The translations under genes and the position numbers were made by a program. This document shows positions 1 through 8,694 of a DNA stretch of 64,000 nucleotides, piece after piece. The stretch covers positions 434,001-498,000 of the forward strand of contig BCJU01000002.1 of the NCBI GenBank assembly GCA_001600355.1, given 5' to 3'. Source of the DNA: Meira nashicola. Its lineage: Eukaryota > Basidiomycota > Exobasidiomycetes > Exobasidiales > Brachybasidiaceae. The notes beneath the pieces are model-generated. The model was given only the letters and a program-made list of their open reading frames with translations. It did no database searches and was not told where the DNA came from. Each line of letters begins with the position of its first letter. Within the stretch, counting starts at the first letter, position 1.

Positions 1-725
1 GATTTAGACCAGGTGAATGCAGCAAGCAAAGCCAAGGTGATGTATCGAGCACATTCACGCATATATCCTGTCGGTTGAAGTTCATACAATCCAGCTGATT
101 TGACTTGGTCATGCATTTTCCGATAATCTTCCGAAATTGCCCTCTCTCGTGCTGGATCAATACCGGGCGGATCTAAAGGTGGCTCTAAAAGTTGTAGAGG
201 TAGTGGAAATCCTTGAGGCCGGGTAGAGAGTATATTTTTAGATTCAGTTCCATCTAGCTTTGTGTGCATTGCTTCAGATGCTTTCCATGCTGTCCATTGT
301 GCGTCTGGATGATCCAATTTACCTGATCTGTAACCCAATTGAACAGGTGGAACGAGCGGTTTATATCCTTCTCCATCCTTTCCTTCCCAATCATTCTCAT
401 CTAACATGGCTATGCAAAATCCACGCATCCTTTTCAACGTTTCATCACAATGATATGCTTCAATTTCATCTGTTGCATCCCTTCCCACAAAATGAAGGAT
501 TGCTAATTCACCTCCAGGATGATTTGCAAGCCATCTGTCCAACTTATAAATCCTTCTTTTATGTAAAACCAGTGTTTCACCATCAGCTATCCTCTTTGCT
601 AATTCGTGCCTTGTGAGTGTTTTGAGCTTTTGTAGGCGATCGTTGGCTGTGGATATAGAAGCGGTCGCCACTCTTGCTTCTACCTCGTCATTCCCTCTAA
701 TATTAGGTCTAGATACCAAACCCAT
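1..725 (-). CDS. cytochrome b5-sphingolipid delta-8 desaturase-like, 5' part
   Basis: Partial gene cut by the left edge; the start codon is at 725-723 and 241 codons are visible. Residues about 35-110 form a cytochrome b5 domain: the heme-binding motif HPGG has His69, and the second heme ligand is probably His92 in AYH, at the usual spacing. After the domain comes a linker, and a hydrophobic stretch (ITLALLAAF) begins near the cut. An N-terminal b5 fused to a membrane desaturase is typical of fungal delta-8 sphingolipid desaturases, ER enzymes that desaturate the long-chain base of glucosylceramides. Front-end fatty acid desaturases share this layout, and the His boxes lie outside the window, so the substrate call is inference. 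No in-frame ATG was seen just upstream. Confidence 0.8.
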   Translation of the reverse strand, partial: MGLVSRPNIRGNDEVEARVATASISTANDRLQKLKTLTRHELAKRIADGETLVLHKRRIYKLDRWLANHPGGELAILHFVGRDATDEIEAYHCDETLKRMRGFCIAMLDENDWEGKDGEGYKPLVPPVQLGYRSGKLDHPDAQWTAWKASEAMHTKLDGTESKNILSTRPQGFPLPLQLLEPPLDPPGIDPARERAISEDYRKMHDQVKSAGLYELQPTGYMRECARYITLALLAAFTWSK

Positions 726-1019
726 CTCTTGCCAGCAAATGATGGAGACAGTGAATCTATGTTGATGCAGATTGTATTCGTTCAGAAGATAGAGAGCGAG
801 AGATCAGACAAGCTCGTTACGAGAATTTTGGCCACACGTTCCTAATAATATTATGCGGGCATGCGCCATTCAATTCTCCTGTCTACGCGTTGTTGATTAC
901 AATATTGCAACTATAAAGTCAGCCGAAGAAGGAGATAATTTGTCTTTATGCTATCGAAAGCATCATAGCTATGGGATCGGAAGTATCTGAAAAGAGATTA
1001 AGAAATGAGAAGGAAGCTT
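726..1019. other. intergenic, upstream of the desaturase gene
   Basis: 294 bases between the desaturase start and the end of repeat copy 1. No gene, RNA gene or clear TATA box was seen. Confidence 0.5.
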
Positions 1020-1120
1020 AGTAGGCAGGTCAGGTGATTGATTAGATAATATTGTATTGAATTGTTTGTAGTGAGTAGTGATTACATAAGTTGCTTAGTC
1101 AGCAAAAAAAAATCAAAAAA

Positions 1121-1157
1121 CCTGGGCGTCTGAGCTCCTATGAGCCCAGAGCCCAGG
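1121..1157. repeat. GC-rich hairpin near the 3' end of repeat copy 1
   Basis: CCTGGGC (1121-1127) pairs with GCCCAGG (1151-1157), and an inner stem TCTG/CAGA plus GCTC/GAGC closes a 4-nt loop. There is one bulge and one mismatch. Copy 2 has the same structure at 52330-52366. Confidence 0.7.
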
Positions 1158-1429
1158 AAAAAACCCTGGGGCACCTTTCAGTTTGGTTTTGGGTTTGTTT
1201 TTTTGATGATCACCATCTTTTTATCCAATGTAAGAAGAGGCTACTGGTGTGAAGCTCTTTCGAACTTCACGGGAACCTTTTCTTTGGCAAGCCAAAGAGG
1301 TCAGGCGGGTGTTTTTTGATCAGACCTTTCGATCGTCACGAGTACCATCTGCTCGGCAAGCCTCACAGTNNAGGCGGTGGTTGGTTGAAAGGTGCCCCGT
1401 AAAAGAGGATGTAATGTGATAAAGTTGTC

Positions 1430-1570
1430 GAATGTTGATTGATTGTACTTACTCTGATTGCTTGATTGATGGCGAAGGTTGCTGGATGTCGATTGATGGC
1501 GAAAGTTGTCGAATGTTGATTGATGGCGAAGATTGTCGAATGCTGAATGATGGCAAAGATTGTCGAGCGA
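1430..1570. repeat. second minisatellite of repeat copy 1
   Basis: Degenerate tandem units of roughly 27 bp built on GATTGATGGCGAA. They correspond to the array at about 51895-52045 in copy 2. Confidence 0.6.
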
Positions 1571-1835
1571 TTGCTTTGATGATTTTCGAGAACTTGAATG
1601 TTGACCAAGTCTTTGAAGAAGTAGATCTTTACCAACAACACAGTTACCAGCACCATGCCATCAACTCAGATCATCCTTCCCAGTCCGACTTCACAGTGAC
1701 CCACTCTTGTTTGCATCAGTCCTAGGCATCTTCGAGCACAGAAGATTCCGTCATTAGACCTATCATTCAAGAGTTGCTCTGGATCACTGCTGATCAGACC
1801 GTTTCGCGGACTTTATACTTACCATGATTGCTTGA

Positions 1836-2909
1836 TCAGAAGATTTTGATTGGAATTACTTGAGGATTGTAGAAGACTTGATACCAAAAAGCGAAAGAAG
1901 CGAGTGAATCGGGTTGGAAAGGATGTTGACTTATCGAATGCCGGGGATTGGTGAATGCTGATTGATTGTCGAATGTTGATTGAATGACAAATACTGGATG
2001 ATTGGCGAATGTTGATTGAATGACAAATGCTGGATGATTGGTGAATGTTGATTGATTGTCGAATGCTGGATGATTATCGAATGTTGGATGATTGTCGAAT
2101 GCTGGATGATTGTCGGATGTTGGATGATTGTCGGATGTTGGATAATTGTCGGATGTTGTTTGTTTGAGAAATGTTAGTTGATTGGCGAATGTTGATTCAT
2201 TGTACTTACTCTGATTGCTTGACTGTGGATTTTGACAATTTGTTCCTGCTTGACCGGCAATGATCAGACCGGTTTCATAATTAACACGTTCTCCACTTTT
2301 GGTAATGATGAATTGACGTTGAGATTTCATATCGGCTTGCAGGAATTGATCAACAAAATTGCGCATACATTGATCGTACGACAACAGCAAATGATGTACT
2401 TGATCATACTTGATGAAACCTTGATACCAAACAGCGAAAGAAGCGAGAAAAGAAGGAATGCTTTTGCACAAAGATGTTGTATTCTCCTTCGAAGATGAGT
2501 TTGTTGTGTAGTTCAAATCCATTGCGTTGGAAAGCAAGAAGAATTGCTTGATTTTCATGTAATTGATTGCCAAACAGATCGATTGGTCACCAATTACCTT
2601 GCACAGAGAGTTCAGATTGCCTACTCGATCCCAAATCGTAAGCTTGTTCGTTTCATGGTAAACGACTTTGATTGTTGCTTGAACTTTGATGGAAAGCACA
2701 ACAAATTGTACGAGCATCTTGTCTGCTGTACTTTTTGGGAACGAACCTTGCAAGTCTTGTTGTTGTTGTGGAACTGTTGCGTTTACTGTGGCTTCTTGAG
2801 TAGCAAATGGTTTTGAAGCAACTTTGAAAAAGTCTTGAACTTTGCGATACATAAAATTGACTGCATCGCAGATTTGAAGGATCACGTCGTGAGAAATGAA
2901 GTTGAACAT
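1836..2909 (-). CDS. repeat-element ORF with C-terminal hexapeptide repeats (copy 1)
   Basis: An open frame of 357 codons from the ATG at 2909. I do not recognise the family. Residues 1 to about 230 are non-repetitive, with Phe/Gln/Asn-rich stretches such as VQDFFKVASKPF and LLLSYDQCMRN. The rest is a six-residue repeat (DNHPAF-like) encoded by the 18-bp minisatellite. The non-repeat part is almost identical to the 341-codon frame in copy 2, and length differences fall in the Gln run and the repeat array. The frame is kept in both copies, so it may be a real element protein. A GTAAGTAC at the start of the array could instead be a splice donor that removes the repeats. No clear signal peptide or transmembrane segment. 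Confidence 0.45.
   Translation of the reverse strand: MFNFISHDVILQICDAVNFMYRKVQDFFKVASKPFATQEATVNATVPQQQQDLQGSFPKSTADKMLVQFVVLSIKVQATIKVVYHETNKLTIWDRVGNLNSLCKVIGDQSICLAINYMKIKQFFLLSNAMDLNYTTNSSSKENTTSLCKSIPSFLASFAVWYQGFIKYDQVHHLLLSYDQCMRNFVDQFLQADMKSQRQFIITKSGERVNYETGLIIAGQAGTNCQNPQSSNQSKYNESTFANQLTFLKQTTSDNYPTSDNHPTSDNHPAFDNHPTFDNHPAFDNQSTFTNHPAFVIQSTFANHPVFVIQSTFDNQSAFTNPRHSISQHPFQPDSLASFAFWYQVFYNPQVIPIKIF
1935..2200. repeat. 18-bp minisatellite in the copy-1 ORF
   Basis: Tandem degenerate 18-bp units built on TGGATGATTGTCGAATG on the plus strand, encoding a hexapeptide repeat on the minus strand. Copy 2 has the matching array at about 51300-51500 with different unit order and number. Confidence 0.7.
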
Positions 2910-3119
2910 GTTTGGAAGATGAAGTCTGGTGACAAAAGAAGATGGTAATGAAGTGTGCGGTAAAGCGAAGTGNAGTTCGAGTGAACGATGTCTCAAAAAA
3001 AGGATGATTTTTAATGATGGCGGGAAGAAAGTAGAAGTTGGGGATGCGAGAATGGGTTTTATTGATTTTCATTGATGCGATTAGCTTCTGCATGTAGAAC
3101 TTCAAACAAACTTCAACTT

Positions 3120-3360
3120 GCGCTTACTGATGGGCTATATGCTTTTCCATCAATCGGCAGCCATCAACCTTGCCGCTCATACAGTCCATCCGACAGTACC
3201 CGATGGAACACTTGCTGTCCCAACCAATGTACCAACGGCAAAATCAATCTCCCTACAAACAAGCCCAAGCTGAGCTTACTGGTGGGCTATATGCTTTTCG
3301 CGTCAGTTGGTAGCTATCAAACTTGCCGCTGATCCGGTTCATCCGACTAAACCAATTTCA
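3120..3360. repeat. internal direct repeat of repeat copy 1
   Basis: Two related blocks of about 85 bp, each containing GGGCTATATGCTTTTC and ending near CATCCGAC. They match the pair in copy 2 at about 50135 and 50288. Confidence 0.65.
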
Positions 3361-3631
3361 CTACTCACTGGCCTATCCAATGAAACAGGTAAAATCAATT
3401 CTCCCTTTAAACAAGCCTGCCTGCCTGCCCTGCCAGCGTGTACATCCTGTAAAAGTGTCGACTGTCCAATGGGATGAAACGTGCTATGGTCGATGAACAT
3501 ATGATCATTCAAAGAACCATATCGAAAATGACGGAGCAGGAACCAATACCTTCTGCAGGCTAGACGGTAGCATATATCGATCGACATCACTCAATCTATG
3601 TTTGCAATCATTGGCCGGCAGAATGGCACGC

Positions 3632-3949
3632 CTATCGGATGGAACTCGAATCCGATTCCAACAATTGGTCTTCGAAGGTGATACATAACACATCTAAAAT
3701 GTCCGGAGTGGCCCTTTCACTCTTATTATCGGTATTATGTAGGTGCACTGGATTAAATAAGCAGACAGCATAATAAATGCGCTTAAAACCTACATAGAAC
3801 AGAATAGGTATGTACGTACACGTGTTACCTACTTCTAAAATTACATCATTCAACAAATCCGAAGTATAATCCCACATCATTTTAGCAATAGTGATCATGA
3901 TGCCTTCTATATATCGATCGGCTCGAGAAACATTGATCGCTTGACCCAT
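3632..3949 (-). CDS. possible short 5' ORF of repeat copy 1
   Basis: A 105-codon frame from the ATG at 3949. It holds a moderately hydrophobic stretch (TYIPILFYVGF) followed by an acidic C-terminus. I do not recognise the family. The homologous stretch in copy 2 (about 49560-49820) carries in-frame stops and indels, so only this copy keeps the frame. It could be the remnant of an element gene or a chance frame; composition alone does not decide. Confidence 0.3.
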   Translation of the reverse strand: MGQAINVSRADRYIEGIMITIAKMMWDYTSDLLNDVILEVGNTCTYIPILFYVGFKRIYYAVCLFNPVHLHNTDNKSERATPDILDVLCITFEDQLLESDSSSIR

Positions 3950-3970
3950 CCCTACTCTTAACACCAAGTT

Positions 3971-4820
3971 GGCAATTCAATTCGCCAACACTTCGCGCGC
4001 AATCAATATGATACGCGTTGAAAAGAATAAGAACGCGTTCACTGTTAAATCGCTCCATGCCGAAGAATAAATGCTCTGTGCTGCGCCGGCGCCGCACACG
4101 CAAAATCCCTCAGCCATTCGAGCGGTTGGCCGAGTGTGCTGAGATTGTTTTTTATATGCAGTGCGATGCGCGCGTATTATACTTTGCATTTCTGTGCCCG
4201 AAAGGAAACATCCCCTAAAACGGCTTCTTTTCTTCTCTAATTTTGGCTACAAGCATAATTTATCTAAAAGTCACGCTAAGACCTCGATCGGTATCAAATC
4301 AGTCTTTATCTACGCTTGAATATGGGGTTTGTGTGATACGTACGAAGAAACAGCGGCTCTGCGTAGCGTGTGCGCGAGCCCTGCTGAGATGTGTACATTC
4401 GTTAAAACTTTTTTTTCTGTTTTTTGTATGCGAGAAAATATGCACTCTGTTTGCCTTTGGAACGCAAAAAAAGTAGACTGTCCAAAAGCTGTCAAAAAAG
4501 GAAGGCAATGAAGCACTATTTGCATCTCCTTCACTCTTTATGCTTGTCTGGTCATTCATGCCGCCGATAATTCAACCTTGTCAGCCGCTCTTTGCTATTT
4601 CCAACCCTACCGCGGCTGCGCGACTATTTACACTTACATCCGCTCTTTTCATCTCTGCTTGATTTCCTTTTGCTACTTTGATATACATCTCTTTTTGTTT
4701 ATTATTTCATTACGCCGCAGAGAAGGATCGATTGATGGGCGACAACAGTACTATTAGGACCTTCATCTTTTAATAAATCATCTTTCAGCTCTCGACCAAA
4801 CCAAGTACTACTTTGAAAGT
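3971..4820. other. intergenic, upstream of the single-pass membrane protein gene
   Basis: 850 bases with no supported gene. It holds a 10-bp palindrome GCGCCGGCGC (4083-4092) and several T-rich runs. A D-arm-like string near 4120-4140 has no matching T-arm, so no tRNA is called. The promoter and 5' UTR of the gene at 4821 should lie in the last few hundred bases. Confidence 0.5.
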
Positions 4821-6443
4821 ATGGCGAAAGGCGGTTTGGTCAAAGTTGTTGCTCGTAATGCTGGTCCGTTAGGTGCAAAGGCTGTCGATCAACCTGAACT
4901 AGCACAAAGGGCAACAAAAATTTTCTCAACAGCAACGCAATCATTCGATAAAAGAGCAGTATCAGCAGCAGCTACATCAAAAGCTGTTGAAGATACATCA
5001 AAGAATTATTCAGGATTAACGCCAATTGAAGTATTACTAGTATTGGCTGTCTTATTGGGTTTATTTGTACTTTTGCTCATCGTTGGTGAATTATGCAAAG
5101 TGTTCAATAAACCTAGAAAAGAGGCAGCTCCATACACACAACAAAAATTATACCAACCAAGCGCGGCAGGATATGGTACAAGAGCAGCAACCAATACCTT
5201 ACAGGTTCCAAAAGGAGGAGGGAAAGGTCAAGGATCACGATTGAGTCTGTTACAGTTTGCAAGTCCCATGGGAACTGGTGGTAGAACAGGCGATGAAACT
5301 GTTGATACAAGTTTTGAAACGCCAACTGTATCTTCGCATAGCGGACAGGGGGATTATTTTGGCAAAAAGAGCAACGGTCATACCCGCGGTCAATCATCTG
5401 GCGTTCAACTACCCGGTGCAGCTACTATGGCTTCTTCACGTAAAGGACCAGGTGCACATCCAATGTTGAACGGAAATAGCACTTTTGCACCTGATGGGAG
5501 CGGTTTCAAGCCCGGGCAACCAGTTAACTTTGCTGGATATGCTGGACCAAATTCACCCACCAGTCCAGGTCAAAGTGCACCCATGGTTCCTGGCCAAGGA
5601 AATGTTCCTTCTCATGCACGAGTAGGAATGGGAAGACCGCCAGCAGCAGATGCCAGAAGAAAGTCTAGATATTCTCGCGCGATAAGCAAACGAATCGATA
5701 GTATGGGACCTGGTCAATTACGCAAGTCATTATATGCAGGAGCAGATGATGATCCAATGAATTCTGATTTATATGGAATGGTAGGAAACCGAAAGTCAAA
5801 GATGATTAGAAAACCCTCAACAGAAGATAGATCTACAGACGAAATTCAGGGAACTGGTGGCGGTGCAGGATTACGAAGGATTGATAGTATGGGTAAAGGA
5901 GATGCAAGGAGGAAGAGTCAAGTTCAGAGCATATATCGCTCTAGTAGGGCTATAAGTGTATACAATCCAAAGAATAACGAAAAAGCAATCTTTTTATCTG
6001 CTCAAGCGGATAACTTTGGCGCAGGGCGCACTGATCCATTAGGAGCGCGAAGTTCACCTGGTGTGAATGGATCTTTAATGCTTCCTCATCAACAAGGTCA
6101 AGAGGGTAGACTACGATCAGGTTCAGGATCAAGCAATGCAGGTCAAAGTTACGGTCAAAGGACGCCAGGATCATCTTCAGAGCCACTTGTGCAACAATCA
6201 CCAAATAATACCCAATATTCTTATTCATCTCAGCAGCAGCAACAGCAACAATCATATGATAGTAGCTATTCCATGCCACCAAATCAGACGGGAGGTTTTA
6301 AGCCTGGCGCATTGATGCCTAGCGGTGCTAATGCTCCTATCGGATATTCTCAGCCAATGATGCAACAAGAATCTCAACAATCCATGGCAGCATACCCTGG
6401 AGGAGGAGCGCCCCGTATACGACCGAGACAGATGGCAATGTAA
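4821..6443 (+). CDS. single-pass membrane protein with long disordered tail
   Basis: 540 residues, not assigned to a known family. The N-terminal 65 residues are Ala/Lys-rich without a signal peptide. A single transmembrane helix (about 69-91, rich in Leu and Val) is followed by a basic CKVFNKPRK segment, suggesting a cytosolic tail. Residues 110-540 are low-complexity, rich in Gly, Ser, Pro and Gln, with a short Gln run near 470. Two related motifs, KRIDSMGPGQLRKS and RRIDSMGKGDARRKS, and several RRKS/RKS strings could be basophilic kinase sites (inference). The ATG at 4821 is the first in frame. The layout fits a plasma-membrane or ER anchored regulator, but no function can be assigned. Confidence 0.75.
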   Translation: MAKGGLVKVVARNAGPLGAKAVDQPELAQRATKIFSTATQSFDKRAVSAAATSKAVEDTSKNYSGLTPIEVLLVLAVLLGLFVLLLIVGELCKVFNKPRKEAAPYTQQKLYQPSAAGYGTRAATNTLQVPKGGGKGQGSRLSLLQFASPMGTGGRTGDETVDTSFETPTVSSHSGQGDYFGKKSNGHTRGQSSGVQLPGAATMASSRKGPGAHPMLNGNSTFAPDGSGFKPGQPVNFAGYAGPNSPTSPGQSAPMVPGQGNVPSHARVGMGRPPAADARRKSRYSRAISKRIDSMGPGQLRKSLYAGADDDPMNSDLYGMVGNRKSKMIRKPSTEDRSTDEIQGTGGGAGLRRIDSMGKGDARRKSQVQSIYRSSRAISVYNPKNNEKAIFLSAQADNFGAGRTDPLGARSSPGVNGSLMLPHQQGQEGRLRSGSGSSNAGQSYGQRTPGSSSEPLVQQSPNNTQYSYSSQQQQQQQSYDSSYSMPPNQTGGFKPGALMPSGANAPIGYSQPMMQQESQQSMAAYPGGGAPRIRPRQMAM

Positions 6444-6671
6444 GGTAGTCTCGCAAGTCTCTTTTTTGGCCATTCATTGAACATTATCATTTTACTCCAC
6501 TCTCTCATATCCCTGTATAGTCTCTCGTGCCTGAGATCTACTTTCATTTGCTTGTTTTTATAGACATATGTTACCGCTTAAGATAAAAATTGTCATTAGT
6601 ATGATTAAAGTTGTTGCATTGCATGATTATATAGTACAAAAAGGTTTTTGTTCGATGCGAATGAGTGATAA
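6444..6671. other. convergent 3' intergenic region
   Basis: 228 AT-rich bases between the ends of two converging genes; they should hold both 3' UTRs. No other signal was seen. Confidence 0.5.
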
Positions 6672-7910
6672 TCAAAGCTTAAATCCCAACAAGAAATTAT
6701 CGATCAATCTAGTCACTCTTCCATTATGACCTTCCTTAATTAAAGCAGCTCCTGATAGAATTGCGCCAGTTTGACTTATTGTTTGAGCGTCTATAATTGA
6801 TTTTCCTTTTCTGTTCTCTAAATTGTTCAAATCTATGGGATCGTTTAGATCGATGTACAAGATATCCAAATCGATGCCATCTTTATCAGCTTCTTCTGCA
6901 ATTCGTGTAGCTTCTTGTCGAGCGGCTTGTAATGTTGCTTGAATATCGCCAGGATTTTTATCCCATGCTTTCTGTCCGGCAGACAAAGCTCTATAGAGAA
7001 TATTTGCATGCTTTCTTGCTTTTGGCGTTAGATATGCATTCCTACTACTCAATGCTAGGCCATCGTTCGGATCTCTAGTCGTTGGCATGATACGTAAAGC
7101 TTCAGATGAAGGAGGATGAGCGAACAAAAGATCTGAAACGAGTCTTCGAAGAAGAATTGCTTGTTGAATATCTTTTTGACCAAAATAAGCTTGATCAGGT
7201 TGAATGATGTGAAACAATTTAGTAACGACAGTTGCTACACCGCGAAAGAATGTTGGCCTTGAAGAACCTTCCATCTTATGTTGTAATCCTGCTACTTCAA
7301 CAAATGCTCCAATTTGATCGGAAACTACTTGTGTGAATGGTTTTCCATCGGGACTTGGATACATTTCAGGTACGGTAGGTGCAAAGATTGCAGAAATTTG
7401 TTTATGATTTGGCATTGTAGATGCTAACCTATTCAAAGCTGCAATATCACTTTCCATCGTTCGAGGATAACTTGAAAGATCTTCCGTTGGTGCAAATTGT
7501 GCTGGATTAACAAAGATTGACACTACAGTTTCATCATTTTCCCGTAAAGATTCTTTTACTAAAGCTAAATGACCTTCATGTAATGCTCCCATCGTAGGAA
7601 CAAAACCAACTTTTTTATCTTGTTTCATTTGTTCTTTTCGCCATTTTCTGAATTCGGCAACGGTTGTGAAAATTGGGAAAGGTGCTTCAGGAAGTGATGA
7701 AGATGTGGTTGATGGTATATGTTGTTCATTGATAGATGGCATGGCAGGCGTATTGGATGTGACGTTGTGCTGAGCTGTGGTAAGAGAATGAGAGATGCTG
7801 AGTACAGGCGTAGGTGTAATTCGTATGATTTGTCTAGACGCAATTCTACTGGAAAGAAGATTTCCTCTTCCTATTGATCTCAAACATCCACAGCCTTGTC
7901 TTATTGTCAT
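6672..7910 (-). CDS. PAN6: pantoate-beta-alanine ligase (pantothenate synthetase)
   Basis: 412 residues. The enzyme joins pantoate and beta-alanine with ATP to make pantothenate, the precursor of coenzyme A. The family signatures are clear: the nucleotide-binding PTMGALHEGH motif (about residue 120), FVNPAQFAPTEDLSSYPRT, YFGQKDIQQ, and the C-terminal SSRNAYL region. The first 90 residues are extra relative to bacterial PanC. They are rich in Arg, Ser and Thr with few acids at the very start, so a mitochondrial presequence is possible (inference). The open frame extends upstream only to a TTG, so the ATG at 7910 was chosen. It converges with the membrane protein gene on its 3' side. Confidence 0.93.
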   Translation of the reverse strand: MTIRQGCGCLRSIGRGNLLSSRIASRQIIRITPTPVLSISHSLTTAQHNVTSNTPAMPSINEQHIPSTTSSSLPEAPFPIFTTVAEFRKWRKEQMKQDKKVGFVPTMGALHEGHLALVKESLRENDETVVSIFVNPAQFAPTEDLSSYPRTMESDIAALNRLASTMPNHKQISAIFAPTVPEMYPSPDGKPFTQVVSDQIGAFVEVAGLQHKMEGSSRPTFFRGVATVVTKLFHIIQPDQAYFGQKDIQQAILLRRLVSDLLFAHPPSSEALRIMPTTRDPNDGLALSSRNAYLTPKARKHANILYRALSAGQKAWDKNPGDIQATLQAARQEATRIAEEADKDGIDLDILYIDLNDPIDLNNLENRKGKSIIDAQTISQTGAILSGAALIKEGHNGRVTRLIDNFLLGFKL

Positions 7911-8694
7911 GACCGTTTGGTTTTGCTTGGCCAGCAATATCCCAAAAAATGGTGAATGGGAGCAGCTGTTTTTTCAGATGGTGTGTAGGGAAGATGATTG
8001 TTTGTAACTTAACTCCGAATCATTGGAACAAATAAGCCTTTTAAAAATAATTTCTTCTTTTCCCCGCTTTCCGCTTTTTGATTTAACGCGCCGGAAGGGG
8101 CGGGCTTCCGGGTATAAATTACTTTTTGAATGAAATACCTGGCTGTATGTAGACTATTGTAAGACAGTCACGGGTCTTTGTGAGTAGTCCATGTATTTTT
8201 GCCCGTGTTGGGGCTTTGCAGCTTTTTGCTAGACTACGCAGCTCATTGAACGAAATAAGGGATTTATTGAATGCTGTGCTTGACCTAACACAGCTGCCGA
8301 GAAAATAATGCACCCTCACCATTTTCCCCCACAAAAGGAGCTAATGGAAGATACTTGCGTCAACTTATTTATGGCTTTTTATAGAACGTCCCCACTTCCA
8401 CCATTATTACTTTATTTCTCCGCGATGCCATTGTTTAAAAAAGCATAATGAATGTGTTATTTGTGGGGTGCGTACATCTATGTATAGAAAGATGTACGTA
8501 AAAATGCCAAGTAAGGAGAATTTTTGTCTATGCGAAATGGTTGAGCATTTAATGCATTGTATGTACCTGCGTCTGTCCGGTGCCTGAAAAAGTACCGAAG
8601 CACTCAAAGTCATCCGATATTTGATCATTGGAGGGATAACTTTCTCTTTGCCCTTTTGCTTTCACTCCTCCATCTGCTTCCTACTTTTCAAATA
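7911..8694. other. divergent intergenic region between PAN6 and the 7-TM gene
   Basis: 784 bases. It contains a short inverted repeat CCGGAAG/CTTCCGG (8091-8097 and 8105-8111) directly followed by TATAAATT (8113-8120). No gene was seen. The open frame upstream of 8695 begins at a TTG and is treated as leader. Confidence 0.5.

Larger units (their letters stand above)
1020..3970 (-). mobile_element. unclassified 2.95-kb dispersed repeat, copy 1
   Basis: This segment is the reverse complement of 49531-52470 over its whole length. The part covering 1020 to about 3620 is nearly identical to copy 2; the 5' part (about 3630-3970) is clearly more diverged. In element order it holds a short 5' ORF, two related blocks of about 85 bp, an ORF of 340-360 codons ending in an 18-bp minisatellite, a second repeat array, and a GC-rich 37-nt hairpin about 100 bp from the 3' end. 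No transposase, reverse transcriptase or terminal repeat was recognised, so the class is unknown. The unresolved bases 1370, 1371 and 2973 all lie in this copy. Confidence 0.75.

Noticed and set aside
260..616. 118-codon plus-strand frame at the left edge
   Set aside because: Lies opposite the cytochrome b5-desaturase coding sequence, which has the HPGG heme motif.
1935..2200. CRISPR-like array
   Set aside because: Units are 18 bp, contiguous and degenerate, without unique spacers; it is a coding minisatellite.
4115..4145. tRNA-like D-arm string TTGGCCGAGTGTGCTGAG
   Set aside because: No acceptor stem pairing and no T-arm (GGTTCGA-type) at the right distance.
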